Source of the DNA: Perkinsus olseni
Taxonomy: Eukaryota; Perkinsozoa; Perkinsida; Perkinsidae
Reading direction: 5' to 3'
NCBI GenBank assembly: GCA_013115135.1
Contig: JABANP010000062.1
Coordinates: 1 to 64,000, forward strand
DNA: 64,000 bases
Shown: positions 35,814-46,961 of the stretch, one piece after another
Numbering within the stretch: position 1 is the stretch's first letter
Layout: the number at the start of each line of letters is the position of its first letter
Translations under genes and position numbers: made by a program
The notes under the pieces: model-generated
What the model was told of the DNA's origin: nothing
Seen by the model: only the letters and a program-made list of their open reading frames with translations
The model's database searches: none

Positions 35814-38562
35814 TCAATGATGTAGTTCATTGCCGGTTGCTAAGATAGCCGGTATCTCATTGGGCACACTCATCTCCTCTACCGTCGGATCTTCAACCAT
35901 CGGCGTCCTTGCACGCTCAGTCTCTTCAATGGCGACTTCTTCCGGTACCTAATGGTGATACACAACTAGAATTACCGTATAGTAGTGTTATTGAGTACAT
36001 CGGGTATGCTCCAGGAAAGGTAAAGCTTCAAGGCTATAAGAGAATGTTCGATAACAACACATCGCCAAAGGGCATTCCTCACAGGTACACTACCCTCAGG
36101 CACGTGGGTGAACTGTACCTGTCATAATGATGATGATGGAGGTTACTGATGATAATGATGTTTCCTACATATAACAAGCATACATTGGTAACAACACCCA
36201 ATATTGATATGATCTCCAGTGTATCGATCCATGTACCTGTCGTAGATGAGTAATAGCCAATGACGGAAGGGTGGATGCCTACGTGTCGTTTGCATCTGCA
36301 TCTCATCCGTGTTGACAACACCTCTTATCACTCTCTGTAGTTTGAATGAATCGTTGTATCTAGTATGATGATGATGATGCCTAGTATCAGCAGCAGCAGT
36401 CACGATACTCACGCTTCGGTCAAAGTATGAATGAGTGATAGGGGAATGACCAAGGGGTAGACAGCACCAAAACAGACACAAACAGCAAAGTCAACAATCA
36501 TCTCGAACCTGATACGAATGATAATCACCATGACGATGATGATGTGTTCCTACCAATCGTCGAATAAATCATATTCCTCCTGCTGCCTCTGTTCGTCAAT
36601 ATCCTCCTTCAACGTCGGATGCTCCCTTCCTTTGGTTTTATGATGCGACTCCAACGCTTCCGACTGTCCCTCGTTATCATCTTTTTTATCGCTACGAGAC
36701 GACCACCACCGCATCAGCATGGGCAGTCCGATCTCTTGGAAGTTGCCGAAGACCTGTTGGCCGAGGTCCAGGGTTCGATCCCAACACCCGGTGTTTTATA
36801 CCCACCTGTTTGACCGTCATGAAGATGAATAATTGGTTTTTAAGGTAATCGATATCACAACGATAGAATGCAACATAATAGAACCACCCGAGGTAGTTAC
36901 AAAGTTGGAATAAAACAAGTTTCAATGATAATGACTCAAACCTAGCCACGTAGAACCTGAGGGAAAAGTGAGCTCCGAGTGGGAATCGAACCTGGGTGGA
37001 TGAAGGCATACTTATGTTTTTCTTTTCCTGTTAAATAATTAGCAAGTTTATAATAAGTCTTCTGCCAACCACCACTCAACACTATGACCCAGGCCACTGT
37101 CGGTAATGACTGTATTATCATCGAATCCGATACCTCCTCCGATAGATCCTGAGAAGTGATAATAATAATACTGTAAGATAAGTTTACTATTTCTACCTGT
37201 AGCAGAAGTAAGGCTATGATTATCCCGACGGTTATACCAAACATCAACCCAAACCCCATCATGGACACGGCTGCCCTCAGATACTAAAGGAGAATCATCA
37301 TCATGGACATCATCATAATGTAAACACCATCTTACGGTATCAGCCCCACCACTGCTGTCTTCATCCTCCTCCTCCTCCTCCTGCTGGGCACCATCAACTA
37401 TAGTCGAGGAATCGTCACACTCCAAGGCACACCATTTGAATCGGCATGTGGCGAGTAACCTCTTCCAGGACTCGACAAAGAATGTCGCCCAGACTGATAC
37501 AATAACCTGACATAAGCAGCAGCATTAGCATCTCCACAATCGATCATCTGGGCGAGCGCTATATGCTCTTATTACACAGGTGATAGCTGCCACTATATAC
37601 TCCCTTCCACTGAGGTAGTCGCATCTGAATGCATCCCATGAATGGTCTACCCTTGGTGTTTATTATTATTACAGTTGTAAGAATATACAAACTCCTGCTA
37701 GCGGCAACAGCCAAGTTGCATATTGCTGTAATAACTTATAATATTGGGCAACATCACATCCGAAGACCGGTACAAGATACTTCTCATATGGTGCATCGAA
37801 TGCCTGAACCCGTGTCGATACTCTCATGGACCCTACTAGTAGTCCTACCCCCCAACAGGTTGGTGCCTCTTTCTGCTCTTTACTACTCCTCAGAGTCCAC
37901 ACAGCCTTCATCTCGATGTCATTACTCTTCTTATTGAATACATCCTTCATGAGGCAATGCATCAGTTGTAGTTGTTCTAGCATGATCTTGTGATGATGAT
38001 CTGATCCGATCGAAGTTGGGCAGGTCTCACCAGTCTTAGTGAAGAATGTCTCGATATGGTCGCTGCCTACAAACCTACTCAACGGCAGATCATTACGGTA
38101 ATAGATCTGCACCGGAGATTGATGATTCCCTTTTTCGTCATCCCCAATAAACTCTTTGACGACTTTCCTGAAAATATCCTGTGCGCCGCACAGCAAAGAT
38201 TCTGTATCGAGCATAACTCCGAGTACCTTGATTCTGCCATCTCCATCAGTGGTTGGTAGTCTTGTACGGCGATAGCGACGGTTATAGTCCCTTCGTACGG
38301 TTCTAATAGATCATCACAGATGATACATCTATGATAGTACAGAGCCCCTACCCGGTGTAACATAGACGCTCCTGAGGCCTATGCTCGCTAACAACGGCTC
38401 GACATCCTTCTCGACATCAACTTCCTTATCAAAATCCACTAAGAGTAGTACCGGGGTCTGCTGGATGTGGGTATCATCATCGAGGCTGTATGCCGAGGTA
38501 CTCGGAGTCGTTGAAGGGCTCTTGTGCTCTTCTTCTTGTTGCTGTTGTTGGTTTGATGACAT
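35814..38562 (-). CDS. Anoctamin / TMEM16 family membrane protein
   Basis: Family members are Ca2+-activated channels or lipid scramblases. Start MSSNQQQQQEEEHK at 38562; a ferredoxin-like cytosolic region (PVLLLVDFDKEVDVEK) precedes YEKYLVPVFGCDVAQYYKL and TM1, then SVWATFFVESWKRLLATCRFKW, an acidic insert, LKLVLFQLCNYLGWFYYVAFY, a short intron, FGNFQEIGLPMLMRWW, EEYDLFDDWFEMIVDF, FGAVYPLVIPLSLIHTLTEA, TWIDTLEIISILGVVTNVCLLY, and ALWRCVVIEHSLIALKLYLSW before an acidic tail ending at 35814. Two introns carry B-box elements and one a shared 24-bp core. The stretch between the last two TM blocks is unusually short, and a base slip near 36080 is needed. Confidence 0.88.
36754..36805 (+). repeat. 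B-box intron element 1 (anoctamin intron, antisense to gene)
   Basis: A 52-bp GT-AG intron of the minus-strand anoctamin, between codons for MTVKQ and VFGNF. The plus strand reads AGGTCCAGGGTTCGATCCC, so the element is inverted relative to the gene. Confidence 0.85.
36957..37011 (-). repeat. B-box intron element 2 (anoctamin intron, sense)
   Basis: A 55-bp intron (GTATGC...CCTCAG) between codons for KEKHK and FYVAR contains GGTTCGATTCC followed by a CTTTTCCCTCAG acceptor tract. Confidence 0.85.
37507..37575 (-). repeat. Intron with shared 24-bp core (anoctamin)
   Basis: A 69-bp GTAATA...CAG intron preceding the codons for VIVSVWATFF. Bases 37538-37561 are identical to 40729-40752 in a PI4-kinase intron. 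Twelve of the bases recur at 43045-43056. Confidence 0.75.
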
Positions 38563-38710
38563 TTATATTCAGATACTGAATGATAATGATAGTACTATCA
38601 TGGACTCAACACAATAATGATGAGTAGTGAAAAATAGGAGGAAAGGTATAAATGATGGCACAATTGACAACAACAGCCAGTGGTGATGGCGGTGGTGGTG
38701 GTCTTCCTCT

Positions 38711-41700
38711 TTACAAGATACCATTGGTGATCCTCTGGAAATTATCGTACTGGATGGTACGCCAATTATTAACACTATTATCGATCAGCACAACTATCTT
38801 CTCGATGCACGCTTCCTCTGTTAGATGACCGAAGAATCTGTCATCCATCTGCTTTGATCGTGTTCTGTGCTCCTCCTGCTGTCAGACAGTCCATTTTACA
38901 TCCGGACTCCGCCAACATCCGCACCAAGAGTATCAGCCTATCACGATGCTTGCGGGCTTCTAGGAAGCCTCTAATAACAAGGGTTCGGAAGTATTCAAAC
39001 TTGTCGCTGTCCTCCCCTCCAATAACATCAATATACTCTTGAGTCAGCTTGAACGGTGCTGTCTCGAAGGCAAAGTTACCCGGGGCATTCGATAACATAT
39101 ACCCAAAATCTATATGTATCAGATGCCCGTCCCGATCCAATAATAGATTCCCATTATGTCTGTCACGTACCGCAAGGAAGTAGGAGAACAAGGAGTAAGC
39201 GGCCAGACTCTCGATAAAGTTGTTGCGGGCCCGATCCAGGGTATCACGAGAATCACTGAAGGCCATGCGGAATATGTCGTCCAATGATTTATCCGGGAAT
39301 TGCTTCTTCAGAGCATCAATCGATATCGTGTCAGTTAACTGAAGGGGAGAAGTAGTAGTAGCAATAATTGCAATGACCCAACCTCCCTAGACATTACCAT
39401 TTCCATGAGCCCAGAGTTGGCATCTACTACGATGGTCTCATAAGGTTTGAGCCACAGTGGGAGTCTAGCTTCATCAAATATCGATTGCAGTACTCTGAGT
39501 AGCATAAATACTATGCTGACACTAAGAGCATCATTATTACCTAACCAACTGGCCGGCCAAGACCTCTTGTCGAACATCGTCACCGCCCTTCACCATAACC
39601 TATACGGAAGATGATGATGCTTGTGATGTTGTGGATAATATTACTTGTACAACATTCCAAGAATCGAGTTGGCCATACACACTCCCCTTCCTGATCCGTG
39701 ACTTCTTCTCTCGGAATGGTTCACCCCAGATCGATTTTCGAACCTGGTCATGACCATACACCCGAACTCCTCAGGTGACCAATCCGCTGTTCATCCCCAA
39801 AGATCCCTCAGTAACGGACCAAAGTAATACAGCGTGTTAGAATAATTCATAATGAGTTCCATACCATACCATGCGATCATCACGACCTTCCTGTATCACC
39901 TTTTCGGCCTCTTCTTGCCTCTTCTGTTTGCGCTTCTGGTGCGGCGTTGCCTTCTGCTGCTGTTCCTCTGACTTCTCAGGTGGTACTTCAGTAACTATTA
40001 TCGTAATAGAATTGCTGTTACTAGGGATCGAACTCGACATCACCTCCATCTGCCTTATGGGCACTTAAAGCTGATGCTTCCAACGCTGTCACACATACGG
40101 TAGGATCGGCCATACCTGATCAGTACCCACACTCCTGCTACCAGTCCACACTGCTATCACCACACACATCCCCCTATCAACAAGTATATATACTCAAGTG
40201 AGTATCCATGATCTAATACTCCATCGAATGACATTGACAACAATCCCCTCGGGAATGCTCTACGACCTAGACCCAGTGAGGTCATTATTAACAAGCAGCA
40301 GCATACTACTAATACCACCCTTATTACCAGTATCGAAGGGATCTACGATAGTTCCCACTTGGAATGTCTTTCATACTCTCCCTTATTATCGGCCCATAGA
40401 AGTTATTACACCACTCGGTGACCGGAGTGTGTGCAACAGCATATCTTAGCTCATCTCGATAGGGGTAACGAGAATCCTCAAACTTCTTCCGAGACATCTT
40501 CATCTCCTCAAGGACATATCTGTAAAATACCCCTCCTGGGAATCGAACCGTGGACCTCTTCTTATTACTTGCTAACTTCATTACACCTATCCCTCGAAGT
40601 CTTGGGTCGTGGCTCAGCTCTCTCGAATATTTCATCCAAGTCAGCCACCTCTAAAGTCAGCATATACGGCGCTCTTGTACGTGTCTTAAATACCCTACAA
40701 TCCTCTGTGTGCACCTATACAACACCCAAATCGATCATCTGGGCGAGCGCTACCGCCATAAGCCCCAGTATATTACCGATAATATATGGGTTTGAACACT
40801 ATCCTTTCTGTTATTGCATGCCGGCATTCCTTGCGGTAGTGATAATCCGGTTAGTTGGAATGAGCCGGTAGTCATCGCTACCGCTGCGCGTCCTAGAAAA
40901 TATACCCTTACCAGGGGATCGAACCGGAGTGCCTTGAAACTACTTTCAAAAAGCCATTCATTGAGCTGTGACATGGCCGCTGCAAGGCACTGCTTCCTCT
41001 CGCTATGATTTACTAGTAGACATGATAATCGGCATAGTGCCGCTACGAAAGTATTCTGGTTGTTAAAATAGTCACATCTGATGAATACTCAAAAATGCAG
41101 GGTGCAGGGATTGAACCCGGAGCTTCCCACCTGAGCTGTTTCAATAGGAACTTCTCCATTTCCCCATCCAGATGTTTGATATCCTCATCACTCTCATTCC
41201 CTCCAGCCCCCATTGTACATCCTCTACTATCTGTCGTTACCGCGTTACTAGCAGCAGGTAGGGTAATACCGGAAACAGCGATATATCGGTCGATGGAAGT
41301 CTCCGGGTCACCGAGCTCAGCATAAATAGACATCGTGCCTGATCCTCTACTACTACACACCTAGCGGTGATAATATTATTACTTATACGATTGAGATAAG
41401 GACTAGCCTGTCCCCTTGCTGATCTTGATGCATTCCTGAGAGCTTCTAAGGACTCTTGAAGGGACACTACCTGCTTTGTTGTGTACAGGCAGGTTATTAT
41501 CGACATGTACTCCCACCTCCTTGGTAGCGCTATCCCGTCTTGTATCATCATGATCAGCATCAACTGAGGATGTGGGCGAGGTAGCATTATCATCATCATC
41601 ACTACCAACGCCCGAACGCCCTTCTGAAAATGACAACATCAAGCCTACCACTCCAACGATAACTACTATACTATTACTACCCGTAGCATCATCATCCATT

Positions 41701-42996
41701 CGTTGAGATGGCGGCACCGCACTGAGCTCAGGGTTCGAGTTACTACGCGATATACCCTCTACTCCTCCATCCCTTACTCTGAGGATAACTTTGATAATGT
41801 TATTTCAACTAATCACGATTGCTACTACTGATTGCTGTTGCGCGTCCTGCCCACCATTGGAGGGACACTAGCTACAGACTCGGCAGCACCCACTGAGCCT
41901 TCAGGGGTATGCTGATGGTACTCAGGAGGAGGTAGGGAGACTGAGGACCCCTTCTTCCCATCATGAATAGAATCGCCAGCAATCCCTCCAGCCCTAGCCA
42001 TGACCTGCCGATATAGTATAACAATGACGACGACCGGCGTCATCAAGGCCCTACTACCTGCGATGTACTGGTGGAGGACTTCTTATGCTGTTTCAACTGA
42101 TGTTTCTGTAATCTACTATCACCCTTCGTGAGGGCTGCATTGGACTGCTTCTTCCTCGCCGTAGCTGACGAGAACGTCGCTATGTCACATTATGAAACTA
42201 ATTCATACCACACCACACGCTACACGTGTCGAGAGCATACACCCCCCACTTAGCGACATTCCCATGACAAGAAAATGCATATGTTCAGCGTATGGGCGTA
42301 TTGGGTATGATTGATATTACCAACACTGGGGGCCAATCCACAATTCACAACAGCCATTTCGCATTCTTGACATAACCGTAGGGCTGCTTCATGCATCTCC
42401 GTACCAGTCACTTTGGCACCATCTTCAATAATGACTGCTTGATAACTACAGTAACAAGAAGCATCACCATCATCAGGAGGCACTGAAATATGACGTATTA
42501 CAGCCAGTGCAACTTCAGGGCAAATCCCATCCTCTGGGCGGCTTTATCGAGCAAGAAGGTGTGCAAGGAGGACTATTCACGAAAGGAGTGGTATGCAAGG
42601 CTAGTACTGCTATTATTATTACTGTATTGATCCTTTTTAACGAGGAGTACACTAGTTGGGGTAGGTAGAAGTCAATGTACTTATCATTAACGTTATAACT
42701 GATGATGATGATTGGTCCAGTCCCAGCGGGCAGGTATTACAGTTCGTTAACAAGATAATCATTAACACCCTGTGATGTCATGGTATGCAGGTAATGCATA
42801 TGATAATAAGCATCGAAGACCTAACACCATCATGGGAGCAATACCAGAGGCCCACCGGTTTTACCTCAGACTTGAACAATCTCAATAGCGACCCCAAGGA
42901 AGCATCCCCTCCATCAGGTTTACTCCCCTCCTCCCCAGCCTCCACCTTCTTACCATCACCAGCAGATAATGATGATGAGGATGATGACGATGACAT
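38711..42996 (-). CDS. Phosphatidylinositol 4-kinase, type III beta / PIK1-like
   Basis: Makes PI4P at Golgi-type membranes. Starts [17 protein letters not shown] at 42996; the LKU (helical) region shows [41 protein letters not shown] and [20 protein letters not shown]. The catalytic part shows [35 protein letters not shown], the loop [13 protein letters not shown], the metal-binding [23 protein letters not shown] and the C-terminus [13 protein letters not shown] one-base slip near 38853 separates the last 48 residues. Three introns carry B-box elements and one the 24-bp core. A Ser/Asp-rich region between 41400 and 42250 is less certain. Confidence 0.9.
40520..40568 (-). repeat. B-box intron element 3 (PI4-kinase, sense)
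   Basis: A 49-bp intron between codons NEVSK and YVLEEM. It reads AGAGGTCCACGGTTCGATTC then, 13 nt later, a TTTTACAG acceptor. Confidence 0.88.
40715..40776 (-). repeat. Intron with shared 24-bp core (PI4-kinase)
   Basis: A 62-bp GTAATA...TAG intron immediately before the codons for [10 protein letters not shown]. The core at 40729-40752 is identical to that in the anoctamin intron at 37507-37575. Confidence 0.75.
40893..40943 (-). repeat. B-box intron element 4 (PI4-kinase, sense)
   Basis: A 51-bp intron splitting codons of [15 protein letters not shown]. It contains CTCCGGTTCGATCCCC and a TATATTTTCTAG acceptor. Confidence 0.88.
41078..41130 (-). repeat. B-box intron element 5 (PI4-kinase, sense)
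   Basis: A 53-bp intron within [10 protein letters not shown]. It contains CCGGGTTCAATCCC (one change from the consensus) followed by a T5 run. Confidence 0.85.
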
Positions 42997-43044
42997 GACT
43001 ACAATTCACTTCAGTACTGTCATGCTGATGAGTGCTAAATTCTA

Positions 43045-43128
43045 GGGCGAGCGCTACCTCGTCGAAGTTATTGCAAATTTGCAAAATTACGGGTATCACG
43101 TGATACCAATCTTTTTCCGATCGTCATA
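43045..43128. promoter_or_regulatory. Divergent promoter with two palindromes
   Basis: The 132 bp between the PI4-kinase ATG (42996, minus) and the kinase ATG (43129, plus) must hold both promoters. It contains a perfect 16-bp palindrome GGTATCACGTGATACC at 43092-43107 with a central CACGTG E-box, and GCAAATTTGC at 43073-43082. Symmetry suits a dimeric factor serving both directions. It is a prediction from sequence alone. Confidence 0.5.
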
Positions 43129-44424
43129 ATGGTTGCTGGTCGTACTCACAATCCCTTCTCCCTTCCACCACCTCCATCTGATGCTGCATTGAATAGCGTA
43201 TCGCTTGAGTTCCCTTATGAAGTGTTATATAATGCAACACAAGGCTTTGCTATTGCAAATAGAATTGGTTACGGAAGTTATGGTACGGTATATAAAGGGA
43301 CTCTGCCCGATGGTACGATCGTAGCTATAAAAGTCTTACAAAACCCCAAGCATGCCGGGTTCAAGGAGGAAGTTAGGATACTATCAAAATATCGTCATCC
43401 CAACTTGGTGATTTTGATGGGGTTCGCTAGATGCCATGACCAGCGCTTACTGGTGTATGAGTATCTTTCTCATGGTACGTTATATGATAGGTTACATCCA
43501 CCAGCATCACAACAACAAGATACGCCTTTCCTCTATCGTAACCGTATTGATGTTTTGAGATCAGTTTCACGAGGTTTGGGGTATCTTCATACCCGTGAAC
43601 AGCCAGCATATCATAGAGATGTCAAAAGTCAGAATATCTTACTTAATGGTGATGATGATGATGCCAAGATAGCAGACTTTGGACTATCAGTACTAGCTAA
43701 CCCCTTCCTACCCGATAACAGCGTGCCGGTGACAAGCGTATCGGGTACGCCCCTGGCTACATATGCCCCTACTACCAGCAGACTAGGGTCATCAATGAGA
43801 CCACCGAGGTATATGCTTTTGGTATGGTAATAATAGGAGACGCTCACTGCCCTATCACCAGCTTATTATGATAATAATTTTATTATACAGTATAACTTCA
43901 CGATGGAGCATACGACAGCCCAGGACATATGGTTGAGGGTTGACACGACAGCTAGGTGGCCCGAGTTTATCATTGGGGAGTTGGTCAATCTAGCTCTTAA
44001 TTGCATCAACGCTGATGTTAGTAAGCGGCCAAGCTTCTCACATATAACACAGGTACTGGATAAACTGGTAGAGATGGAAGATTGGACCCTAGCCGAGACG
44101 GCACGCCTACCCCCTCCCCTTGAGGAGGGAGCTCCTCCTTCTACTATTGGCTCGGTTGCTGACTTCGGGGCGGATTGGGACGGATTGACGATGGAGGATT
44201 TGAAGTTACCACCATCATCATCGCCGCAGGGGGCCATTAGCCAACCATCTGATGAAGACAGGGATGAGGTCCATGCTCATCATGAGGAGGGTCAGGACGA
44301 GGATGGTGTATCACCATCGGGACCATTGAGGTTATCAAGTATGGATACCGTCGATAGAGGCAGCAGCAGAAGGAGGAGGAGGAGGAGCAACAAGAGGAAG
44401 TGTTGCGGATGTACCATTATGTGA
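43129..44424 (+). CDS. Receptor-like (plant RLK/IRAK-type) protein kinase with polybasic CaaX tail
   Basis: Ser/Thr kinase. The glycine loop is GYGSYGTVYKG, then VAIKVLQ (Lys), HPNLVILMGF, YEYLSHGTLYDRL, HRDVKSQNILL (catalytic loop) and DFGLS. The frame breaks at a C4 run near 43753; dropping one C continues SGTPGYICPYYQQTRVINETTEVYAFGM. After an intron the last exon gives RPSFSHITQVLDKL, a disordered acidic region and a C-terminal arginine/lysine cluster ending CCGCTIM. CTIM is a CaaX box (Met favours farnesyl) next to additional Cys and basic residues, so membrane anchoring is expected. There is no signal peptide or TM, so it is a cytoplasmic RLCK-like kinase. Confidence 0.88.
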
Positions 44425-44631
44425 GATTCTCAGCACTTGACCTGTTTTATATCTTGCACACTTCAACCTAGGATACTCCGACAGTTTTTTGACACCATTT
44501 ACCATGTTGTTATGAAGTGTTGTGTTCTGAAAGGAATCTCAGGTTGACTTATGCAGGATTCAGAATAACTTGTCATTGTTCAGGGTTGTTCCTTAAGCCA
44601 TTGATATCACCGAACCCTCGCCTCGATTCAG

Positions 44632-45918
44632 AGCCCTCTTCTAGCTCGATCGGTATCACCGTCTTTGTCAACAGTCGCGTCATTGTCCCCGTCATCAAGC
44701 CTCGAGGCAGAGGCAGGAGAGGAAGGAGATACACGTATCATTATAGCGTCACCGCCGCCACCCGCCCCAGCATTACCATACCCGGATACCATTGCCTACC
44801 ACCATAATGATAATATAGTATACCCCAGACCAGGCCAGGGGAGAGGAGAAGGAGGGGCGCAGAAGGAGGGTACTATGTGGGATAGTATAAGGTAGTACAA
44901 GGGAGGCTTATGATAGTCATTATCATCTTGTTATAGGCCACTCAATGTGTTGAGGGTACGAATGCTTATGGATTGCCCAATCATATCCATCGCAACACTG
45001 GTTGGAGGATTTCTATCATTAGGTAGGTCTCGGGTTCGAATCCTTGTCGTGTCACCTATTATTAGGTTTACTCAGTACACTAAAATTGAATATCATCCAT
45101 CGTGGAAGCCCCTGGAGTTGATAGAGGTTATGATTCTCTTCCTCTTAACTTCATCCGTGTTGCCGTTGCTGATGCCTTCGGGTAGGATTCCCTTACTACA
45201 CACGGCCCATCATGGTAATCTATCAGGTATTATCTCTGGGGAATGCTCATAATAGCGGTCGTAGTGTATCCAATCAAGAGCATTCTGGATTTTCTAGCGC
45301 TCGACGACAGCACCTCCAGCCAATCGCTATCATTACGGGATAATTTCGTGGCGCGCGCCAAGGGGATGATGAGAGTATCGGGTGGTGTGGTACTACTAGC
45401 AGTACTTGCGCATAACTACAGTATCATAGCGAGTGTAGAGTGGATCGAAGGGATTATAGGAAGCATCATACCAGGGGTAATTATCATGGATACCAACCAC
45501 AAGTAGACCACAGGTGGCAGTGTAACAGGTACTCATCATAACGTCCTTGCTGATAGCTGGACACTGGAGGGGTTTGGCGAGAGCTCTCTTGGTGACGATG
45601 ATGCTCAGCGGCTCTGTTCTTGTCGCGTTCACTTATTATATAGTGCCCGCGATTATGGATGGTACTATCACTGTCGGTTATGCTTTACTTTTAAGGATGG
45701 GAACACCATTGCTGGTAGTCGGATGGTCCCCGGTTCGACACCGGCACATGTCATTTTCCCGCTAGATACAGTCACTCTATGTGCATATCTTATTCCGCGC
45801 ATGCAAAGTACTTTCCCTACACCCTCTTATCATTCGTAACCTACTGATTGTAGTAATGGTAATATATTTCTGCAATACCAACTTTTTCGTATCGCTTGCC
45901 TTCAGTACTCCACCCTAA
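44632..45918 (+). CDS. Polytopic membrane protein, AAAP (amino acid permease)-like
   Basis: A soluble acidic/proline-rich segment (SLEAEAGEEGDTR, PPPPAPALPYPD) splices into TM-rich exons: DCPIISIATLVGGFLSLG, LELIEVMILFLLTSSVLPLL, LIIAVVVYPIKSILDFLAL (the YP..S.L pattern of SLC36/38 transporters), GVVLLAVLAHNYSIIASVEWIEGIIGSIIPGVIIM, then RALLVTMMLSGSVLVAFTYY and a last exon ending FSTPP at 45918. Two introns carry B-box elements. The 5' start is not resolved and one junction (near 45230) needs a frame correction. Transporter class is suggested by topology and the YP motif, not proved. Confidence 0.5.
45027..45065 (+). repeat. B-box intron element 6 (transporter, sense)
   Basis: A 39-bp GTCTCG...TTATTAG intron (an alternative donor 4 bp upstream exists) with TCTCGGGTTCGAATCC. 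Splicing at 45027 keeps frame between FLSLGR and FTQYTK. Confidence 0.75.
45715..45765 (+). repeat. B-box intron element 7 (transporter, sense)
   Basis: A 51-bp GTAGTC...GCTAG intron with GGTCCCCGGTTCGACACC and, 9 nt later, CATTTTCCCGCTAG. Confidence 0.75.
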
Positions 45919-46084
45919 TACCAACTTATATAATAAGTATTGGTATCTTGGACTACAGTATCGCCTCCGACCTGTGAAGTGGCTATACAGATATTACTAT
46001 TACGTGAGCTATTCTACTTATCATCTTCGTCAACAGGCTTCAAGGGTAGTACTAGTAGTAACACCATTTTGATTATCGTCCTTC

Positions 46085-46562
46085 ATGTTAGGCACCTTTG
46101 TAGCACTCGTTGGCATTGTTGATAGACTCGGTGATCCAGTACTGAACGATGACGAGGAAGAGGAGAAAAAACAGGACGACAGCGGCAATGATGGGGTAGT
46201 TGAGATACTCACGGATTTTCCACCATCATTTTCAATAGATACCCTCATCTCGAGCAGCATTGCAGATGCTGCTTCTAGACTATATGCCAATGCATGGAGT
46301 GTCAGCGGGGATGGCAGGTGATATAAACAGGGATCGAACCTGGATCGTTGGGTTAGAAGGCTGAGTACCCAACGCTCTGAGCTATGTATGAGTAGGTCTG
46401 TGTCTGCTGGTGCCGGGGGTATCCTTGTCCATGGAAGCAACATCAACCCGAATTGTCGTGAACACAATGGTGGCTGTATCTATCTGCATGCTTGGTGGTA
46501 TAATAAACCTTCTTATTGTAAGAGACCTCCCCAAGTGGCACGCAAACCTTATTGTTAGATAA
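46085..46562 (+). CDS. Small membrane protein (hypothetical)
   Basis: Exon 1 from ATG 46085: MLGTFVALVGIVDRLGDPVL, an acidic Glu/Lys patch, then DFPPSFSIDTLISSSIADAASRLYANAW. After a 78-bp intron (46318-46395) and removal of one G from the G5 run near 46418, the frame continues MEATSTRIVVNTMVAVSICMLGGIINLLIVRDLPKWHANLIVR to the stop. The C-terminal part has a TM segment. The upstream exon boundary is unclear, so this could be the 3' end of a longer gene. No family is recognised. Confidence 0.4.
46318..46395 (-). repeat. B-box intron element 8 (antisense to gene), most tRNA-like copy
   Basis: A 78-bp GTGATA...GAGTAG intron on the plus strand. Its minus strand reads TAGCTCAGAGCG, a perfect CGTTGGG/CCCAACG stem around CTTCTAA, then CCAGGTTCGATCCCTG. 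This resembles a D arm, an anticodon arm with a TCT-like loop and a T arm, but the D loop is missing, extra bases sit in the anticodon loop, and no acceptor stem forms. Confidence 0.75.
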
Positions 46563-46900
46563 CCGAGTGTAAGTCGGCCTTGCTGTGGCGAATGGTTGGC
46601 TTATTAAGACAACACTATTCGAGTAGAGGGATGAACGTATGCCTTCATGCTACAGTGGCCACCGCTATTGCGTGAGTCCCTCTGGTTTTCGGGCATCTTC
46701 CACGCTTCAACCTCGGATACCCAAAAGGTACCATTTGGTTCAATCCATGACTGCCATCATGTGCCGGCAAGGAGATGGTGGATTAGGGATATGTTAGCAG
46801 GTCTTATTATCGATCACCCGATCGATTAAGATACTGTACTGCAGTATATCATCGGAGATGTATACTTTGATATCATGATCAACGCTGTTACTCATAGTTC

Positions 46901-46948
46901 GTACGATTTGCGTTCAGTCGACCAGGGTTCGATCCCCGCTCCCGACAG
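46901..46948 (+). repeat. B-box element 9 (probable 5' intron of EMC7)
   Basis: A 48-bp candidate intron GTACGA...CGACAG ends 13 bp before the EMC7 ATG and holds CCAGGGTTCGATCCCC. Its donor is inferred. Confidence 0.6.
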
Positions 46949-46961
46949 GAGATCCTTTATT

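Noticed and set aside
35909..36127. Plus-strand frame of 72 codons with coding-like composition
   Set aside because: The minus strand here encodes the conserved anoctamin segment ALWRCVVIEHSLIALKLYLSW, so the plus frame is its shadow.
41729..41742. GGTTCGAGTT resembling a B-box
   Set aside because: It lacks the closing CC, and the surrounding 34-bp GT-AG candidate is too weakly supported to join the family.
46318..46395. A functional tRNA gene
   Set aside because: No acceptor stem forms, the D loop is missing and the anticodon loop is oversized; it is treated as a tRNA-like relic in an intron.
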